A stretch of DNA of 64,000 bases from Marinimicrobium hydrolyticum (GCF_030848505.1 NZ_JAVDDU010000011.1:49257-113256); one strand, 5' to 3'. Positions 47,485 to 56,810 are shown, numbered from the stretch's first letter. The notes: generated by a model not told the origin, from the letters alone. Program-made: numbers and translations.

Positions 47485-47643
47485 CTATATTCCCCAGCTT
47501 GTTCACGGATCGGGCGTTAACCTCGGAAGCCTGCGGTTCCGGGTAAGCCATGAGACCCTCTGCTATCCGGCACCATCCCGTGATAGTCTAACCATGACGC
47601 CTACGGCGCCATCTGTTCGATCGTTACCGTCGACCGAAAACGG

Positions 47644-47674
47644 AAAAAGGCTGGCGAACAATTGTCCACCAGCC
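47644..47674 (-). terminator. Attenuator between rplL and rpoB
   Basis: On the minus strand GGCTGG (47669-47674 side) pairs with CCAGCC, and pairing continues inward through TGGACA/TGTTCG to 11-12 bp, followed by TTTTTCC. In E. coli a partial terminator at this place lowers rpoBC expression relative to L7/L12; this hairpin is in the same position. Confidence 0.82.
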
Positions 47675-47721
47675 CCGCGTCCAACTCATCAACATTGGAC
47701 TCGCTCATGCAGCAACCGAAA

Positions 47722-48096
47722 TTACTTCAGCTCTGCAGTTGCGCCTGCTTCTTCCAACTTGGCTTTAGCCGCCTCGGCGTCTTCTTTCGAAGCACCTTCT
47801 TTAATGGCTTTGGGTGCGCCTTCAACCAGTTCTTTGGCTTCTTTCAGGCCCAGTCCAGTGATTTCGCGAACAGCTTTAATCACGTTCACTTTCTTCTCAC
47901 CGAAAGAGGTCAGAACGACGTCAAAGTCAGTCTTCTCTTCAGCAGCACCACCAGCATCACCACCAGCAGGGCCGGCAACAACTGCGGCTGCAGCGCTAAC
48001 ACCAAATTTTTCTTCCATTGCAGAAACCAGCTCAACAACATCTTTCACTGACATTTCGGCAATAGCATCGATGATATCTTCTTTGCTCAGGGACAT
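47722..48096 (-). CDS. rplL: 50S ribosomal protein L7/L12
   Basis: 124 residues (E. coli 121). An N-terminal dimerisation domain ([19 protein letters not shown]), an alanine/glycine hinge ([20 protein letters not shown]) and the C-terminal factor-binding domain with [20 protein letters not shown]. Multiple copies form the stalk that recruits translational GTPases. Confidence 0.98.
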   Translation of the reverse strand: MSLSKEDIIDAIAEMSVKDVVELVSAMEEKFGVSAAAAVVAGPAGGDAGGAAEEKTDFDVVLTSFGEKKVNVIKAVREITGLGLKEAKELVEGAPKAIKEGASKEDAEAAKAKLEEAGATAELK

Positions 48097-48159
48097 GTCT
48101 TAATTCCTACTGTTAAATGGAGCCCGAGGGCTCAGTTATCCAATTCAAGCTGGACCCTA

Positions 48160-48654
48160 TTAGGCCGCCTGTTGTTCTTTCGCTTCGCCAACGGCCGCAA
48201 GAGTGCGAACCAGTTTGCCAGCAGCTGCTTCTTTCATGACGCTCAAGAGCTTGGCCACAGCTTCGTCGTAAGTCGGCAGAGTTGCCAGCAGACTAATGTC
48301 TACCAACTCACCTTCAAACGCCGCCACTTTCAGCTCAAGCTTATCGTTTCCTTTTGCGAACTCGGACAGAATGCGAGCACCTGCACCGGGATGTTCGTTT
48401 GAGAAAGCGATCATGGTCGGGCCAACAAGACTCTCGGCCAGACATGCGTAAGGCGTACCTTCGAGTGCGCGACGGGCCAGAGTGTTGCGAACGACTTTCA
48501 TCCAAACGCCGTTCTCACGAGCCTCTTTGCGCAGAGCGGTCATTTTTTCCACGGTAACGCCACGGGAATCGGCGACAACCGCAGAAAGAGCGCTCTCAGC
48601 AGCTTCCTGGACTTCAGCGACAATCGCTTTTTTGCCTTCAAGTCCTAATGCCAC
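48160..48654 (-). CDS. rplJ: 50S ribosomal protein L10
   Basis: 164 residues (E. coli 165). [20 protein letters not shown] and [11 protein letters not shown] are diagnostic. It anchors L7/L12 dimers to the 50S. The start is GTG with AGGAG upstream. In E. coli the L10-L12 complex binds the rplJ leader and blocks its translation. Confidence 0.97.
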   Translation of the reverse strand: MALGLEGKKAIVAEVQEAAESALSAVVADSRGVTVEKMTALRKEARENGVWMKVVRNTLARRALEGTPYACLAESLVGPTMIAFSNEHPGAGARILSEFAKGNDKLELKVAAFEGELVDISLLATLPTYDEAVAKLLSVMKEAAAGKLVRTLAAVGEAKEQQAA

Positions 48655-48924
48655 GGGATTTCTCCTGGGTTTGACAGGCTAACCTGTCGTTAACTTCCAG
48701 CTTCGGTTTAACCCTAAGCCATGTAAATCGGTGATACTCTTCAACTCGAAAGCTGAAGCGGGTCACACCGTCTGCGTAGGTTCGACCCTTATACCCACAA
48801 AGGGATGAGCCGGATTAAGAACTCGCCCAAATCGGCTTGCAGCCGACGAGGAGCTCACCTACGGTCTTTGACAGCCTGCGCCTGATCGGCGCAGACCCCA
48901 AAGTCAGTTGCCACTCTAGCCGGA
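48655..48924 (-). promoter_or_regulatory. rplJ leader region (probable L10 autoregulatory leader)
   Basis: A 270-bp gap with conserved-looking structure: hairpin TAGCCG/CGGCTA spanning the rplA stop (48918-48936), TGCGCC/GGCGCA, TCGGCT/AGCCGA, and GACAGG/CCTGTC (48673-48688) ending six bases before the Shine-Dalgarno. Position and length fit the L10 leader, the binding site of L10(L12)4. No clear promoter was found inside. Identification rests mainly on position. Confidence 0.55.
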
Positions 48925-49620
48925 TTAAACGGCTAAGGTGGATTGATCGATGACCAGACCCGGCCCCATAGTGGTGCTCAAGGAAATTTTCTTGAGGTAC
49001 ACACCTTTGGCGCTGGCGGGCTTGGCTTTTTTCAAATCGGCAATCAGGGCCTCGATGTTTTCTTTGACTGCCTGGGCGTCAAAGGTAATCTGGCCAATGC
49101 CACCATGGATAATGCCGCCTTTTTCAGCGCGGTAACGAACCTGACCGGCCTTGGCGTTTTTCACAGCGGTAGCAACGTCTGGCGTCACAGTGCCGGTTTT
49201 CGGGTTGGGCATCAGGCCACGGGGGCCCAAAATTTGACCTAACTGACCGACAACGCGCATAGCGTCAGGGCTGGCGATAACCACATCGAAATCCATTTTT
49301 CCGGCTTTAACATCAGCTGCCAGGTCATCCATACCCACCAAGTCAGCGCCTGCCGCAGTGGCGGCTTCAGCGTTGGCACCCTGAGCAAAAACGGCTACAC
49401 GCACATCTTTACCCGTGCCGTGAGGCAGAGTGGTAGCACCCCGTACAGATTGATCCGACTTACGCGGGTCAATGCCGAGGTTAATAGATACGTCAAAAGT
49501 CTCGGGAAACTTCACGGTGGACAGTTCTTTTAACAGAGCCACGGCCTCTTCGATGCCGTACTGTTTTGCACTGTCGACTTTCTCTTGAATAGCGCGTTGC
49601 CGCTTGGACAATTTAGCCAT
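48925..49620 (-). CDS. rplA: 50S ribosomal protein L1
   Basis: 231 residues (E. coli 234). [16 protein letters not shown] sets the start at 49620, one base after the rplK stop. [20 protein letters not shown] is the RNA-binding motif. L1 forms the stalk that guides E-site tRNA and represses rplK-rplA translation in E. coli. Confidence 0.98.
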   Translation of the reverse strand: MAKLSKRQRAIQEKVDSAKQYGIEEAVALLKELSTVKFPETFDVSINLGIDPRKSDQSVRGATTLPHGTGKDVRVAVFAQGANAEAATAAGADLVGMDDLAADVKAGKMDFDVVIASPDAMRVVGQLGQILGPRGLMPNPKTGTVTPDVATAVKNAKAGQVRYRAEKGGIIHGGIGQITFDAQAVKENIEALIADLKKAKPASAKGVYLKKISLSTTMGPGLVIDQSTLAV

Positions 49621-49621
49621 G

Positions 49622-50053
49622 TTACACACCCTCCACATTAAGGCCCATGGCGCGGGCTGAGCCAGCGATGGTGCGTACAGCCGCGTCCATATCAGCGGCG
49701 GTCAGATCCGGCTGCTTAGCAGTAGCGATTTCTTCCAGCTGCGCGCGGGTTACAGTACCGACTTTGTCGGTATTGGGGCGCGCACTACCAGAGGTGATTC
49801 CAGCCGCTTTTTTCAACAAGAAAGCCGCGGGCGGCGTTTTCATGGTAAAGGTAAAGCTGCGGTCGCTATAGACGCTAATCACTACCGGGACCGGCGCACC
49901 AGCCTCCATGTTTTGAGTCTGAGCGTTAAACGCCTTACAGAACTCCATGATGTTTACGCCGTGCTGACCCAGAGCGGGACCAACCGGAGGACTGGGATTG
50001 GCCTTACCAGCTGCAACCTGCAGCTTGATGTAGGCGGTTACTTTCTTAGCCAT
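49622..50053 (-). CDS. rplK: 50S ribosomal protein L11
   Basis: 143 residues (E. coli 142). [20 protein letters not shown] with its conserved proline pair is the thiostrepton/EF-G-facing N-terminal domain. It forms the GTPase-associated centre and is needed for RelA activation. 164 bp of hairpin-rich spacer separate it from nusG. Confidence 0.98.
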   Translation of the reverse strand: MAKKVTAYIKLQVAAGKANPSPPVGPALGQHGVNIMEFCKAFNAQTQNMEAGAPVPVVISVYSDRSFTFTMKTPPAAFLLKKAAGITSGSARPNTDKVGTVTRAQLEEIATAKQPDLTAADMDAAVRTIAGSARAMGLNVEGV

Positions 50054-50123
50054 AAGATCTACTCCCCATTGGGTGTTAGCGCCTCGGGGTGGTTGTGGCT
50101 CAACCTCCCGTCTCCGGCTCCCC

Positions 50124-50189
50124 TCTCTGGTTTGCTAAAAGCAATATCCAGAGACGCGAAAACCTTTCTTTGCGACACGCAAAGAAAGG
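50124..50189. repeat. Two strong hairpins between nusG and rplK
   Basis: The first, 50124-50154, pairs TCTCTGG with CCAGAGA around an inner TTGCT/AGCAA. The second, 50163-50189, is a perfect 12-bp stem (CCTTTCTTTGCG / CGCAAAGAAAGG) with a 3-base loop; on the minus strand it is followed by TTTT. It may act as a partial terminator or RNase III site after nusG. The TTTCTTTGCG stem resembles a dispersed intergenic repeat I recall from other gammaproteobacteria. Confidence 0.65.
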
Positions 50190-50217
50190 CACAACAAAAT
50201 CAGGTCATTCAGCGCAA

Positions 50218-50751
50218 TCAGCTCTTTTCGACCTGACCAAATTCCAGCTCAACCGGTGTGGAGCGTCCGAAAATAAGCACAGCAACTCGCAGCCGGCTCT
50301 TTTCGTAGTTCACTTCTTCCACTACACCGTTGAAATCGTTAAACGGCCCGTCAGTAACGCGAACCATTTCACCGGGTTCAAATATGGTTTTGGGCTTCGG
50401 CTTCTCAATCGAGTCGTCGACCCGACGCAGAATCGCCTCAGCTTCTTTCTCAGTAATGGGTGCTGGCTGATCTGCTTTACCGCCAATAAAACCCATAACT
50501 CTGGGAGTGTCTTTTACCAAGTGCCAGGAAGCATCGTTAAGCTCCATCTGCACCAAAACATACCCAGGGAAAAACTTGCGCTCACTCTTGCGCTTTTGTC
50601 CTGCACGCATCTCCACCACTTCTTCGGTGGGCACCAGGATTTCGCCGAAACTGTCCTGCATCTGATGCAGCTCGATCCGCTCGCGCAATGCCGCGGCCAC
50701 TTTTTTCTCGTAACCGGAATAGGCGTGAACTACATACCACCGCTTAGCCAT
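50218..50751 (-). CDS. nusG: Transcription elongation/antitermination factor NusG
   Basis: 177 residues (E. coli 181). The N-terminal NGN domain starts [17 protein letters not shown], and the KOW domain holds [20 protein letters not shown]. NusG suppresses pausing, and couples RNA polymerase to Rho or to S10 on the ribosome. 7 bp after secE. Confidence 0.98.
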   Translation of the reverse strand: MAKRWYVVHAYSGYEKKVAAALRERIELHQMQDSFGEILVPTEEVVEMRAGQKRKSERKFFPGYVLVQMELNDASWHLVKDTPRVMGFIGGKADQPAPITEKEAEAILRRVDDSIEKPKPKTIFEPGEMVRVTDGPFNDFNGVVEEVNYEKSRLRVAVLIFGRSTPVELEFGQVEKS

Positions 50752-50758
50752 TTCTCAC

Positions 50759-51127
50759 CTACCCTATAATCAAGGATGCGATCCAACCAAAAAGCGCATC
50801 CAGCATCCAGAGAATGATGGCCATTACGATCACCACCGCAAGGACAATCAATGTGGTCTGGTTGGTTTCGGCTCGCGTGGGCCATACAACTTTGCGCACT
50901 TCCACGAGCGACTCGCGCAGCAGCCGCCAAATACTGGCGCCCTTGGCGGTATTGACTGCTATCAACCCCACCACACCCGCAAGCACCACCATGGCAAGAA
51001 CACGGTAAAGCAGTGGCTCAGCCGCAAAATGTGAGTTCGCTACAACGCCTGCGGCAACAAGCGCAATCGCCAACAACCACTTTAGTGGATCCAGGCGGTA
51101 CTCTTGTGCTTCGCTCTTAGTACTCAT
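50759..51127 (-). CDS. secE: Protein translocase subunit SecE
   Basis: 122 residues (E. coli 127) with three predicted membrane helices, as in enteric SecE; the essential third helix is preceded by the amphipathic ESLVEVRKVVWPTRAET. It clamps SecY in the translocon. Lies 32 bp after the tRNA(Trp) gene on the same strand, probably in the same transcript. Confidence 0.96.
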   Translation of the reverse strand: MSTKSEAQEYRLDPLKWLLAIALVAAGVVANSHFAAEPLLYRVLAMVVLAGVVGLIAVNTAKGASIWRLLRESLVEVRKVVWPTRAETNQTTLIVLAVVIVMAIILWMLDALFGWIASLIIG

Positions 51128-51159
51128 ACGCTGCAGAAACCTTCACTCTACTTTAATGA

Positions 51160-51235
51160 TGGCAGGCCAGGAGGGACTCGAACCCCCAACTTTCGGTTTT
51201 GGAGACCGACGCTCTACCAATTGAACTACTGGCCT
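51160..51235 (-). tRNA. tRNA-Trp (CCA)
   Basis: A 76-nt cloverleaf with encoded 3' CCA. The anticodon loop reads CTCCAAA, giving anticodon CCA; the T loop GTTCGAG is normal. Between the second tuf gene and secE. Confidence 0.96.
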
Positions 51236-51247
51236 GTAACTTAAACA

Positions 51248-51273
51248 GGGGCGGTTACCCAGAGGGCCGCCCC
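51248..51273 (-). other. Hairpin between tuf copy 2 and tRNA-Trp
   Basis: GGGGCGG and CCGCCCC form a 7-bp stem with a 12-base loop. There is no U-run after it on the minus strand, so it may be an RNA-processing or mRNA-end structure that frees the tRNA rather than a terminator. Confidence 0.5.
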
Positions 51274-51283
51274 AAAAATCGAT

Positions 51284-52510
51284 TTACTCGATAATCTTGG
51301 CTACCACGCCCGCACCCACGGTACGGCCACCTTCGCGAACTGCGAAGCGCAAACCGTCTTCCATGGCGATGGGGTGAATCAGAGTGACGTCCATTTTAAC
51401 GTTGTCACCCGGCATTACCATTTCTACGCCTTCAGGCAGCTCACAAGCGCCTGTTACGTCTGTGGTGCGGAAGTAGAACTGTGGACGATAGCCTTTGAAG
51501 AACGGGGTGTGACGACCACCTTCTTCTTTAGACAGTACGTACACTTCGGCTTCAAACTTAACGTGTGGCTTCACAGAGCCGGGCTTAACCAACACTTGGC
51601 CACGCTCAACTTCGTCGCGCTTGGTGCCGCGCAGCAACACGCCCACGTTTTCACCGGCACGACCTTCGTCGAGCATTTTGCGGAACATTTCCACACCGGT
51701 ACAAACGGTTTTGGTGGTGTCTTTCAGGCCCACGATCTCGAGCTCTTCACCGACTTTAACGATGCCACGCTCAACACGACCGGTCACAACGGTACCGCGA
51801 CCAGAGATGGAGAATACGTCTTCTACGGGCATCAGGAATGGCTGATCAATAGCGCGCTCGGGCTCGGGGATGTAAGCATCCAGAGTCTCAACCAGCTTTT
51901 TAACAGCGGTGGTGCCCAGCTCGTTGTCGTCTTCGCCGTTCAGGGCCATCAAGGCAGAACCGGCAATGATCGGAGTGTCGTCGCCTGGGAACTCGTAGGT
52001 CTCGAGCAGCTCACGCAGCTCCATTTCCACCAGCTCCAGCATTTCGTTGTACTCGTCGGTACCAACACCGCCACAGTCTTCAGCCAGCAAGTCGGCTTTG
52101 TTCAGGAATACGACGATAAAAGGAACGCCTACCTGACGAGACAGCAGGATGTGCTCGCGAGTTTGCGGCATGGGGCCATCGGTGGCACCACAAACCAGAA
52201 TAGCGCCGTCCATTTGAGCGGCACCGGTGATCATGTTTTTCACGTAGTCGGCGTGACCCGGGCAGTCCACGTGTGCGTAGTGACGCGTGGGCGAGTCATA
52301 TTCCACGTGGGAGGTGGCGATAGTGATACCGCGCTCACGCTCTTCCGGGGCATTGTCGATACCGTCGAAGGCCACGGCTGCACCGCTACCCCAAACTTCG
52401 TGACACACGCGGGTCAGCGCCGCGGTCAGGGTGGTTTTACCGTGGTCTACGTGACCGATGGTGCCCACGTTGACGTGGGGCTTCTTGCGTTCAAATTTTT
52501 CCTTCGCCAT
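51284..52510 (-). CDS. tufB: Elongation factor Tu, copy 2 (tRNA-tuf operon)
   Basis: The 408-residue product is identical to that of the copy at 34492-35718, with all GTPase motifs ([22 protein letters not shown]). The two genes are direct repeats about 16.8 kb apart. They share an unbroken identical central stretch while the first 30 or so and the last 350 or so coding bases carry silent differences. Located downstream of four tRNA genes as tufB is in E. coli, with GAGG before the ATG. Confidence 0.98.
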   Translation of the reverse strand: MAKEKFERKKPHVNVGTIGHVDHGKTTLTAALTRVCHEVWGSGAAVAFDGIDNAPEERERGITIATSHVEYDSPTRHYAHVDCPGHADYVKNMITGAAQMDGAILVCGATDGPMPQTREHILLSRQVGVPFIVVFLNKADLLAEDCGGVGTDEYNEMLELVEMELRELLETYEFPGDDTPIIAGSALMALNGEDDNELGTTAVKKLVETLDAYIPEPERAIDQPFLMPVEDVFSISGRGTVVTGRVERGIVKVGEELEIVGLKDTTKTVCTGVEMFRKMLDEGRAGENVGVLLRGTKRDEVERGQVLVKPGSVKPHVKFEAEVYVLSKEEGGRHTPFFKGYRPQFYFRTTDVTGACELPEGVEMVMPGDNVKMDVTLIHPIAMEDGLRFAVREGGRTVGAGVVAKIIE

Positions 52511-52667
52511 TGCGAGCGCCTCCTCGGATTCAAGCCAGCTATAATTGCCAGAGCGTCACCACTAAAGCCAAGCTGCTGGGATTTAATACGATCTGCCGCC
52601 AACCGCCAAACAGACCAAACATTCAGACAAAACACAGCCGCGAGAGCAGAAGCCCTCGCAGCCAATG

Positions 52668-52743
52668 TGGAGCTCATGAGCAGATTTGAACTGCCGACCT
52701 CACCCTTACCAAGGGTGTGCTCTACCAACTGAGCTACATGAGC
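52668..52743 (-). tRNA. tRNA-Thr (GGT)
   Basis: 76 nt with encoded CCA. Anticodon loop TTGGTAA gives GGT. Last of the four tRNAs before tuf copy 2. Confidence 0.96.
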
Positions 52744-52762
52744 GCAAAACTGTGCAGATATA

Positions 52763-52836
<74 letters not shown>

Positions 52837-52877
52837 ACGTTCAAGTACCCACTTACTACTACAACGCGTTCTATAAA

Positions 52878-52961
52878 TGGTGCAGGGGGGAGGATTCGAA
52901 CCTCCGAAGCTTGCGCGTCAGATTTACAGTCTGATCCCTTTGGCCACTCGGGAACCCCTGC
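52878..52961 (-). tRNA. tRNA-Tyr (GTA)
   Basis: 84 nt, with the long variable arm of class II tRNAs and an encoded CCA. Anticodon GTA within GACTGTAAATC. The acceptor stem GCAGGGG/CCCCTGC differs from the GGTGGGG start of E. coli tRNA-Tyr. Confidence 0.95.
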
Positions 52962-53053
52962 GGAAAACAGCCGGCATTGTCCGGCCCGCACTCTCGACTG
53001 TCAACTGAAAACTCAATAAATTCACAGAGTTACAGCAAGAGTGCCTACAAAAC

Positions 53054-53129
53054 TGGAGCTGGCGAGAGGAGTCGAACCCCCGACCGGCTGATTACAAGTC
53101 AGCTGCTCTACCAACTGAGCTACGCCAGC
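53054..53129 (-). tRNA. tRNA-Thr (TGT)
   Basis: 76 nt with encoded CCA. Anticodon loop CTTGTAA gives TGT. First gene of the Thr-Tyr-Gly-Thr-tuf transcript, the same order as thrU-tyrU-glyT-thrT-tufB in E. coli. Confidence 0.96.
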
Positions 53130-53161
53130 GCTCCGCAACCACGGCTAAACGTGGAGGCGGG

Positions 53162-53190
53162 ATTCTAGTGAAAACTTGGTTCGGAAGCAA
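53162..53190 (-). promoter_or_regulatory. Promoter of the tRNA-tuf operon
   Basis: On the minus strand TTGCTT (53185-53190), a 17-base spacer and TAGAAT (53162-53167), followed by a GC-rich CCCGCC discriminator as expected for stable-RNA promoters. It overlaps the last codons of the SPOR gene. Confidence 0.78.
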
Positions 53191-53890
53191 CACCTGGACA
53201 CAAATTTTGTCGTTTCTCTAGGTGAGGATGACTTTCCAGCAAGTCACTCCAGAAGCGCTGCGCCACCTGGCTGGCCTGGGCTGAGGGCAGAGAAACCCAC
53301 GTTTCTCGATGCGTTCGGGAAATTTCTAGGATTCTGGCGTCATAATCCAACGCCTGAAGCTCGCTCTTGCGTCGCTCCGCCAGCTCGGGGCGACTGTACA
53401 TGCCCAGGGAGATGCCCAGCGCCAATTCGCCGCGCGGAATAATATAGCTATCGATGTTTTTAGCCTGCAATTCATGCAATCGCCGAAGGGCGGCATTTTG
53501 AGACAGCTCCGGCTCCAGATGCACCCAATAACGGGATCCGGCGGGAACATCGATCTCCTCAATACGCGCCTGCACCTCAAGCGAAATCAGTCGTTGCACC
53601 AGGTGCTCGGCCTGCTCCGAGTCGTCAAATGGCCCGACAAGCGCACACACAGCCTGCTGCAGAGATAGATCTCTCGCGGGAGCGGGGGCAGGCTCAGGAA
53701 TTACCCTTGCCTGCTGGGGTGGAACAGGTGAATCTCGCCCGGATCGCTCGCTAAGCATAACCAGACGCCGATCACCGGTTGTATTGGCGGGAGATGGCGT
53801 TTCAGCATTAAGGTCTGGGGACCCTAAAAACAACTGAGCTCCCAGCACCAGAATGTTGATGACCACTACTGCCAAGCAGATTGCGCGCAT
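53165..53890 (-). CDS. SPOR-domain protein with N-terminal membrane segment
   Basis: 241 residues: a hydrophobic N-terminal segment (about 3-23) acting as anchor or signal, a proline/alanine-rich linker (about 60-75), then two SPOR-like stretches. The first includes CALVGPFDDSEQAEHLVQRL and ends RYWVHLEP; the second includes ALGISLGMYSRPELAERR and ends ETWVSLPS. SPOR domains bind denuded peptidoglycan at the division septum. Homologues of unknown role occupy the same place (between coaX and the tRNAs) in Pseudomonas. 42 bp after coaX, end of the alr-birA-coaX operon. Confidence 0.8.
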   Translation of the reverse strand: MRAICLAVVVINILVLGAQLFLGSPDLNAETPSPANTTGDRRLVMLSERSGRDSPVPPQQARVIPEPAPAPARDLSLQQAVCALVGPFDDSEQAEHLVQRLISLEVQARIEEIDVPAGSRYWVHLEPELSQNAALRRLHELQAKNIDSYIIPRGELALGISLGMYSRPELAERRKSELQALDYDARILEISRTHRETWVSLPSAQASQVAQRFWSDLLESHPHLEKRQNLCPGVASEPSFH

Positions 53891-53932
53891 TCATTACTCT
53901 CGGAAACGAAAACAACAGCCAGGATGAACTCA

Positions 53933-54658
53933 TTACCGGCAAGCAAAAGCCAGCCCATCCAACACCAATTCTGGCACTAAGCGGGCACCCTCTAGACACT
54001 CGGCCAAAGCGGGACCGTCACCGCCGGTCAGAATCAGGGCCGGCTCGGAGCCCGAGGCGAGGTTCAATTCAGATTGCGCTCTCGCCACAAGACCCAACGC
54101 CATGGCCGTCAGAGCTCCTTTGACAGCGCCATCGGTATCCGTTCCCGGATCCGTTGACAAATGTGCCCAGGCACTAGGCTGCGGCCTTACCCGCCGGGTG
54201 TTTTCTTCAAGCGCTCGGCGCATCATGGTTAAGCCTGGCCCAATATAGCCCCCGAGATGCTTGCCGGTTGGGCTCAGCAGATCGGCCGTAATGGCACTGC
54301 CTGCCTGCACCACGACGCAAGGGCCGCCAGCGTGATTGAACGCCGCCAGCATCGCCAGCCAACGGTCTACCCCCATTAAGCGGGGCTCGGCGTAGCTATT
54401 GGTGACCCCGGCACACTGCACCTGGGTTTGAGCAAATTCCGGAGTGACGTGGAAATGCGTTTGGCACCACCGTGCGAATGTTTGGTTATGTCCCTCATCC
54501 AGAACACTGGCCACCCATACGTTGGTGAGCGAACGCCCCGCCAATTCGGCCAACAATCCCTGATAACCTTCAGTGAGAATACCGTGCGCCAGACTACCGG
54601 ATTCCCCACGGCACCGCCATTTTATCCGGCTGTTGCCCATGTCAATTTCCAAAATCAT
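53933..54658 (-). CDS. coaX: Type III pantothenate kinase
   Basis: 241 residues; phosphorylates pantothenate in the first step of CoA synthesis. The phosphate-binding start MILEIDMGNSRIKWR (Asp-6), the GVDRW motif (Asp-98, equivalent to the catalytic base) and GGYIGPGLTMM are present. In the next motif, normally VVDxGTA, this protein has VVQAGSA: the conserved Asp is Gln-118. ATG at 54658 overlaps the birA stop (ATGA). No coaA-type gene is in the window. Function is likely retained but the substitution deserves a check. Confidence 0.88.
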   Translation of the reverse strand: MILEIDMGNSRIKWRCRGESGSLAHGILTEGYQGLLAELAGRSLTNVWVASVLDEGHNQTFARWCQTHFHVTPEFAQTQVQCAGVTNSYAEPRLMGVDRWLAMLAAFNHAGGPCVVVQAGSAITADLLSPTGKHLGGYIGPGLTMMRRALEENTRRVRPQPSAWAHLSTDPGTDTDGAVKGALTAMALGLVARAQSELNLASGSEPALILTGGDGPALAECLEGARLVPELVLDGLAFACR

Positions 54659-55662
54659 GACACAGCTCTCAAACTGACTTCGCCGCCATAGAAAAACTGC
54701 TGCTCTCCATTCACATCTAAACAAAGAGCGCCCGTTTCACCGACACCCACTACTCGCCCCCGAATAACGCGGTCCGTCGCACGCAACTCCACTTCGCGAC
54801 CAGCGAATGCATCGAGAGCCAACCACTCCTTCCGATAGGCTTCAAACCCTTTTGTTTCGTAATCTTTCAGCAGAACCAGCAGCTCAGAAATCAACGCTGC
54901 CGCCAAAAAGTTTCGCGACACTGGAGGTAGGCCTTCTTTGCGAAGCGTGCTTTGCACATCAGTCCAGGGCTGGTCGATGCCGGTACTCGCCGGTTCCGGC
55001 ATATCCACATTCAAGCCCACGCCGACGACAACCTGGCAGGCCCCAGAAGGATCTCCAGTCATTTCCAAAAGAACCCCGGCGAGCTTACTTCGGTGGCACA
55101 ACACATCGTTCGGCCATTTCAACGCTAACTCGGGAAGACCCAACTCCTTCAAAACTCTCACCAGCGCTACGCCGACCGCCAGACTCAAGCCTTCCAGCGC
55201 GGCAGCACCGGATTCAAAACACCAGCTGAGCGAAAGATAAATATTTTTACCGAAAGGGCTTACCCAATGCCGCCCGCGGCGGCCACGGCCGGCACTCTGT
55301 TGCTCGGCGAGACAAACATAGCCTCCCCGGCCGAGTGCCGCTTTAGCCATAGCGCGAGCATTGGTGGAATCCGTAAGGGGAAAGAGTTCAAGTTCAGTCA
55401 GTGCTTCTCTGGCCGCCGGCGTGAGGTGGGCGCGCAACACGTCAGAGTCGAACAACTCCAACCCTCCTTCCAGGCAGTAGCCGTGCCCTCGGGAGGACGT
55501 CAAAGGTAGACCCAATACTTCCAGCTTTTGCAGATGTTTCCATACAGCAGTGCGACTCACACCCAGGTGATCGCCCAACTCCTGGCCGGAGTGGAATTCC
55601 CCATCAGCCAGTAATATCAGGAGCGGCTCCAGCGCCGCATAATCGAGCAGTAACTTCGTCAC
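54655..55662 (-). CDS. birA: Biotin-protein ligase / biotin operon repressor BirA
   Basis: 335 residues. The N-terminal winged helix (about 12-65; SGQELGDHLGVSRTAVWKHL) binds DNA. The catalytic domain carries the biotinyl-AMP loop GRGRRGRHW and the lysine motif LALKWPNDVL; the SH3-like C-terminal domain ends with QFFYGGEVSLRAVS. It biotinylates acetyl-CoA carboxylase and can repress biotin genes. The GTG start overlaps the alr stop by four bases. Confidence 0.96.
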   Translation of the reverse strand: MTKLLLDYAALEPLLILLADGEFHSGQELGDHLGVSRTAVWKHLQKLEVLGLPLTSSRGHGYCLEGGLELFDSDVLRAHLTPAAREALTELELFPLTDSTNARAMAKAALGRGGYVCLAEQQSAGRGRRGRHWVSPFGKNIYLSLSWCFESGAAALEGLSLAVGVALVRVLKELGLPELALKWPNDVLCHRSKLAGVLLEMTGDPSGACQVVVGVGLNVDMPEPASTGIDQPWTDVQSTLRKEGLPPVSRNFLAAALISELLVLLKDYETKGFEAYRKEWLALDAFAGREVELRATDRVIRGRVVGVGETGALCLDVNGEQQFFYGGEVSLRAVS

Positions 55663-56810
55663 GATTGCGGTTCCTCCAGGTAGATTCGCCGGTATCGTCC
55701 ACCCAAGCTAGTAAGTACTTCATAACCCAGAGCTCCGGTGCGTTCCGTTACAAGATTGACGGTTAGCTCTCGATTGAGCACCTGAATCCATTTCGGGCTC
55801 TCACCAGAGGGCAACTCTGAGACATCAAATATGGTTAGATCCATGGAGATACGGCCAATGACTTGGATCCGCTGCTCACCCACCACGCCCAGTGCGTGCT
55901 GGCCCAAGGTACGATTGAGCCCATCGGCATAACCGCCGGCCACTACCGCCAGCCGCGCAGGCGCGTCAACCGGAGTACTGGCGCCGTAACCCACGGTTCC
56001 GGAGTGGGCGACATCGCGCACTTGCAGTACAGGCAGGTCCAGTTGCACCACAGGTTGCATTGGGTTGGGATTACCGGGCTGGGGATTGAATCCATACAAA
56101 GACGCGCCAGGTCGAACGAGATCGTAATGCCAATCTGGCCCTAAATATATGCCTGAAGAGTTGGCGAGACTCAGCCGCACGCCGGGGAGGTGCTGGCGCA
56201 GTTGGTCTACGGCGTTATGGAAACGATGTTGTTGTTGTCGATTGAGCGGGTGGTCAGGCTCATCAGCGCACGCCAAGTGGCTCATCACCAGCGCAATTCC
56301 ACATTCCTTCAACCGAGCAGGCTCGGCCAGCATTTGGTCGAGCTCATCAGAGGACAAACCGAGCCGGTGCATGCCGGTATCCAACTTGAGCGCCGATGGC
56401 TGAGGCGCGCCCACGGTCAGACATGCCTGTTGCCACCGCTCCACCGCCGGCAAGCTGAACAGAACCGGTGTTAACCCTTCGGTGATAAATGCGCCCTCAT
56501 CGCCTGGGCGGGCGCCACCGAGAACAATAATGTTTGCGTCTTTCGGTAAATACTCTTTCACCGCTCGGGCTTCTGTCAAAGTGGCGACAAAAAATTCCCG
56601 ACAGCCCACGCGGTAAAGCGCCGGCCCCACCTGGGCAGCGCCCAATCCGTAGGCATCGGCTTTAATCACAGCCGCAGCTTGGGCTCCTGCAGCAAGACTG
56701 GCATTGATGGTGCGCCAATTCGCCTGAATGGCAGAAAGGTCGATGGTTAGGACTCCCGTACTGGCGACCCCAGACGCTCCCTGGTTGAGCAGACCTTGAT
56801 GAGATTCCAT
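55659..56810 (-). CDS. alr: Alanine racemase
   Basis: About 383 residues; makes D-alanine for peptidoglycan. The PLP lysine is in AAVIKADAYGLG and the opposite-face tyrosine in GTVGYGASTPV; RPGASLYGFNPQ is also conserved. No signal peptide, so it is the cytosolic biosynthetic type. ATG at 56810 is chosen; a GTG at 56825 is also in frame and neither has a strong ribosome site. It overlaps birA by four bases, making a peptidoglycan-cofactor operon alr-birA-coaX-SPOR. Confidence 0.94.
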   Translation of the reverse strand: MESHQGLLNQGASGVASTGVLTIDLSAIQANWRTINASLAAGAQAAAVIKADAYGLGAAQVGPALYRVGCREFFVATLTEARAVKEYLPKDANIIVLGGARPGDEGAFITEGLTPVLFSLPAVERWQQACLTVGAPQPSALKLDTGMHRLGLSSDELDQMLAEPARLKECGIALVMSHLACADEPDHPLNRQQQHRFHNAVDQLRQHLPGVRLSLANSSGIYLGPDWHYDLVRPGASLYGFNPQPGNPNPMQPVVQLDLPVLQVRDVAHSGTVGYGASTPVDAPARLAVVAGGYADGLNRTLGQHALGVVGEQRIQVIGRISMDLTIFDVSELPSGESPKWIQVLNRELTVNLVTERTGALGYEVLTSLGGRYRRIYLEEPQS

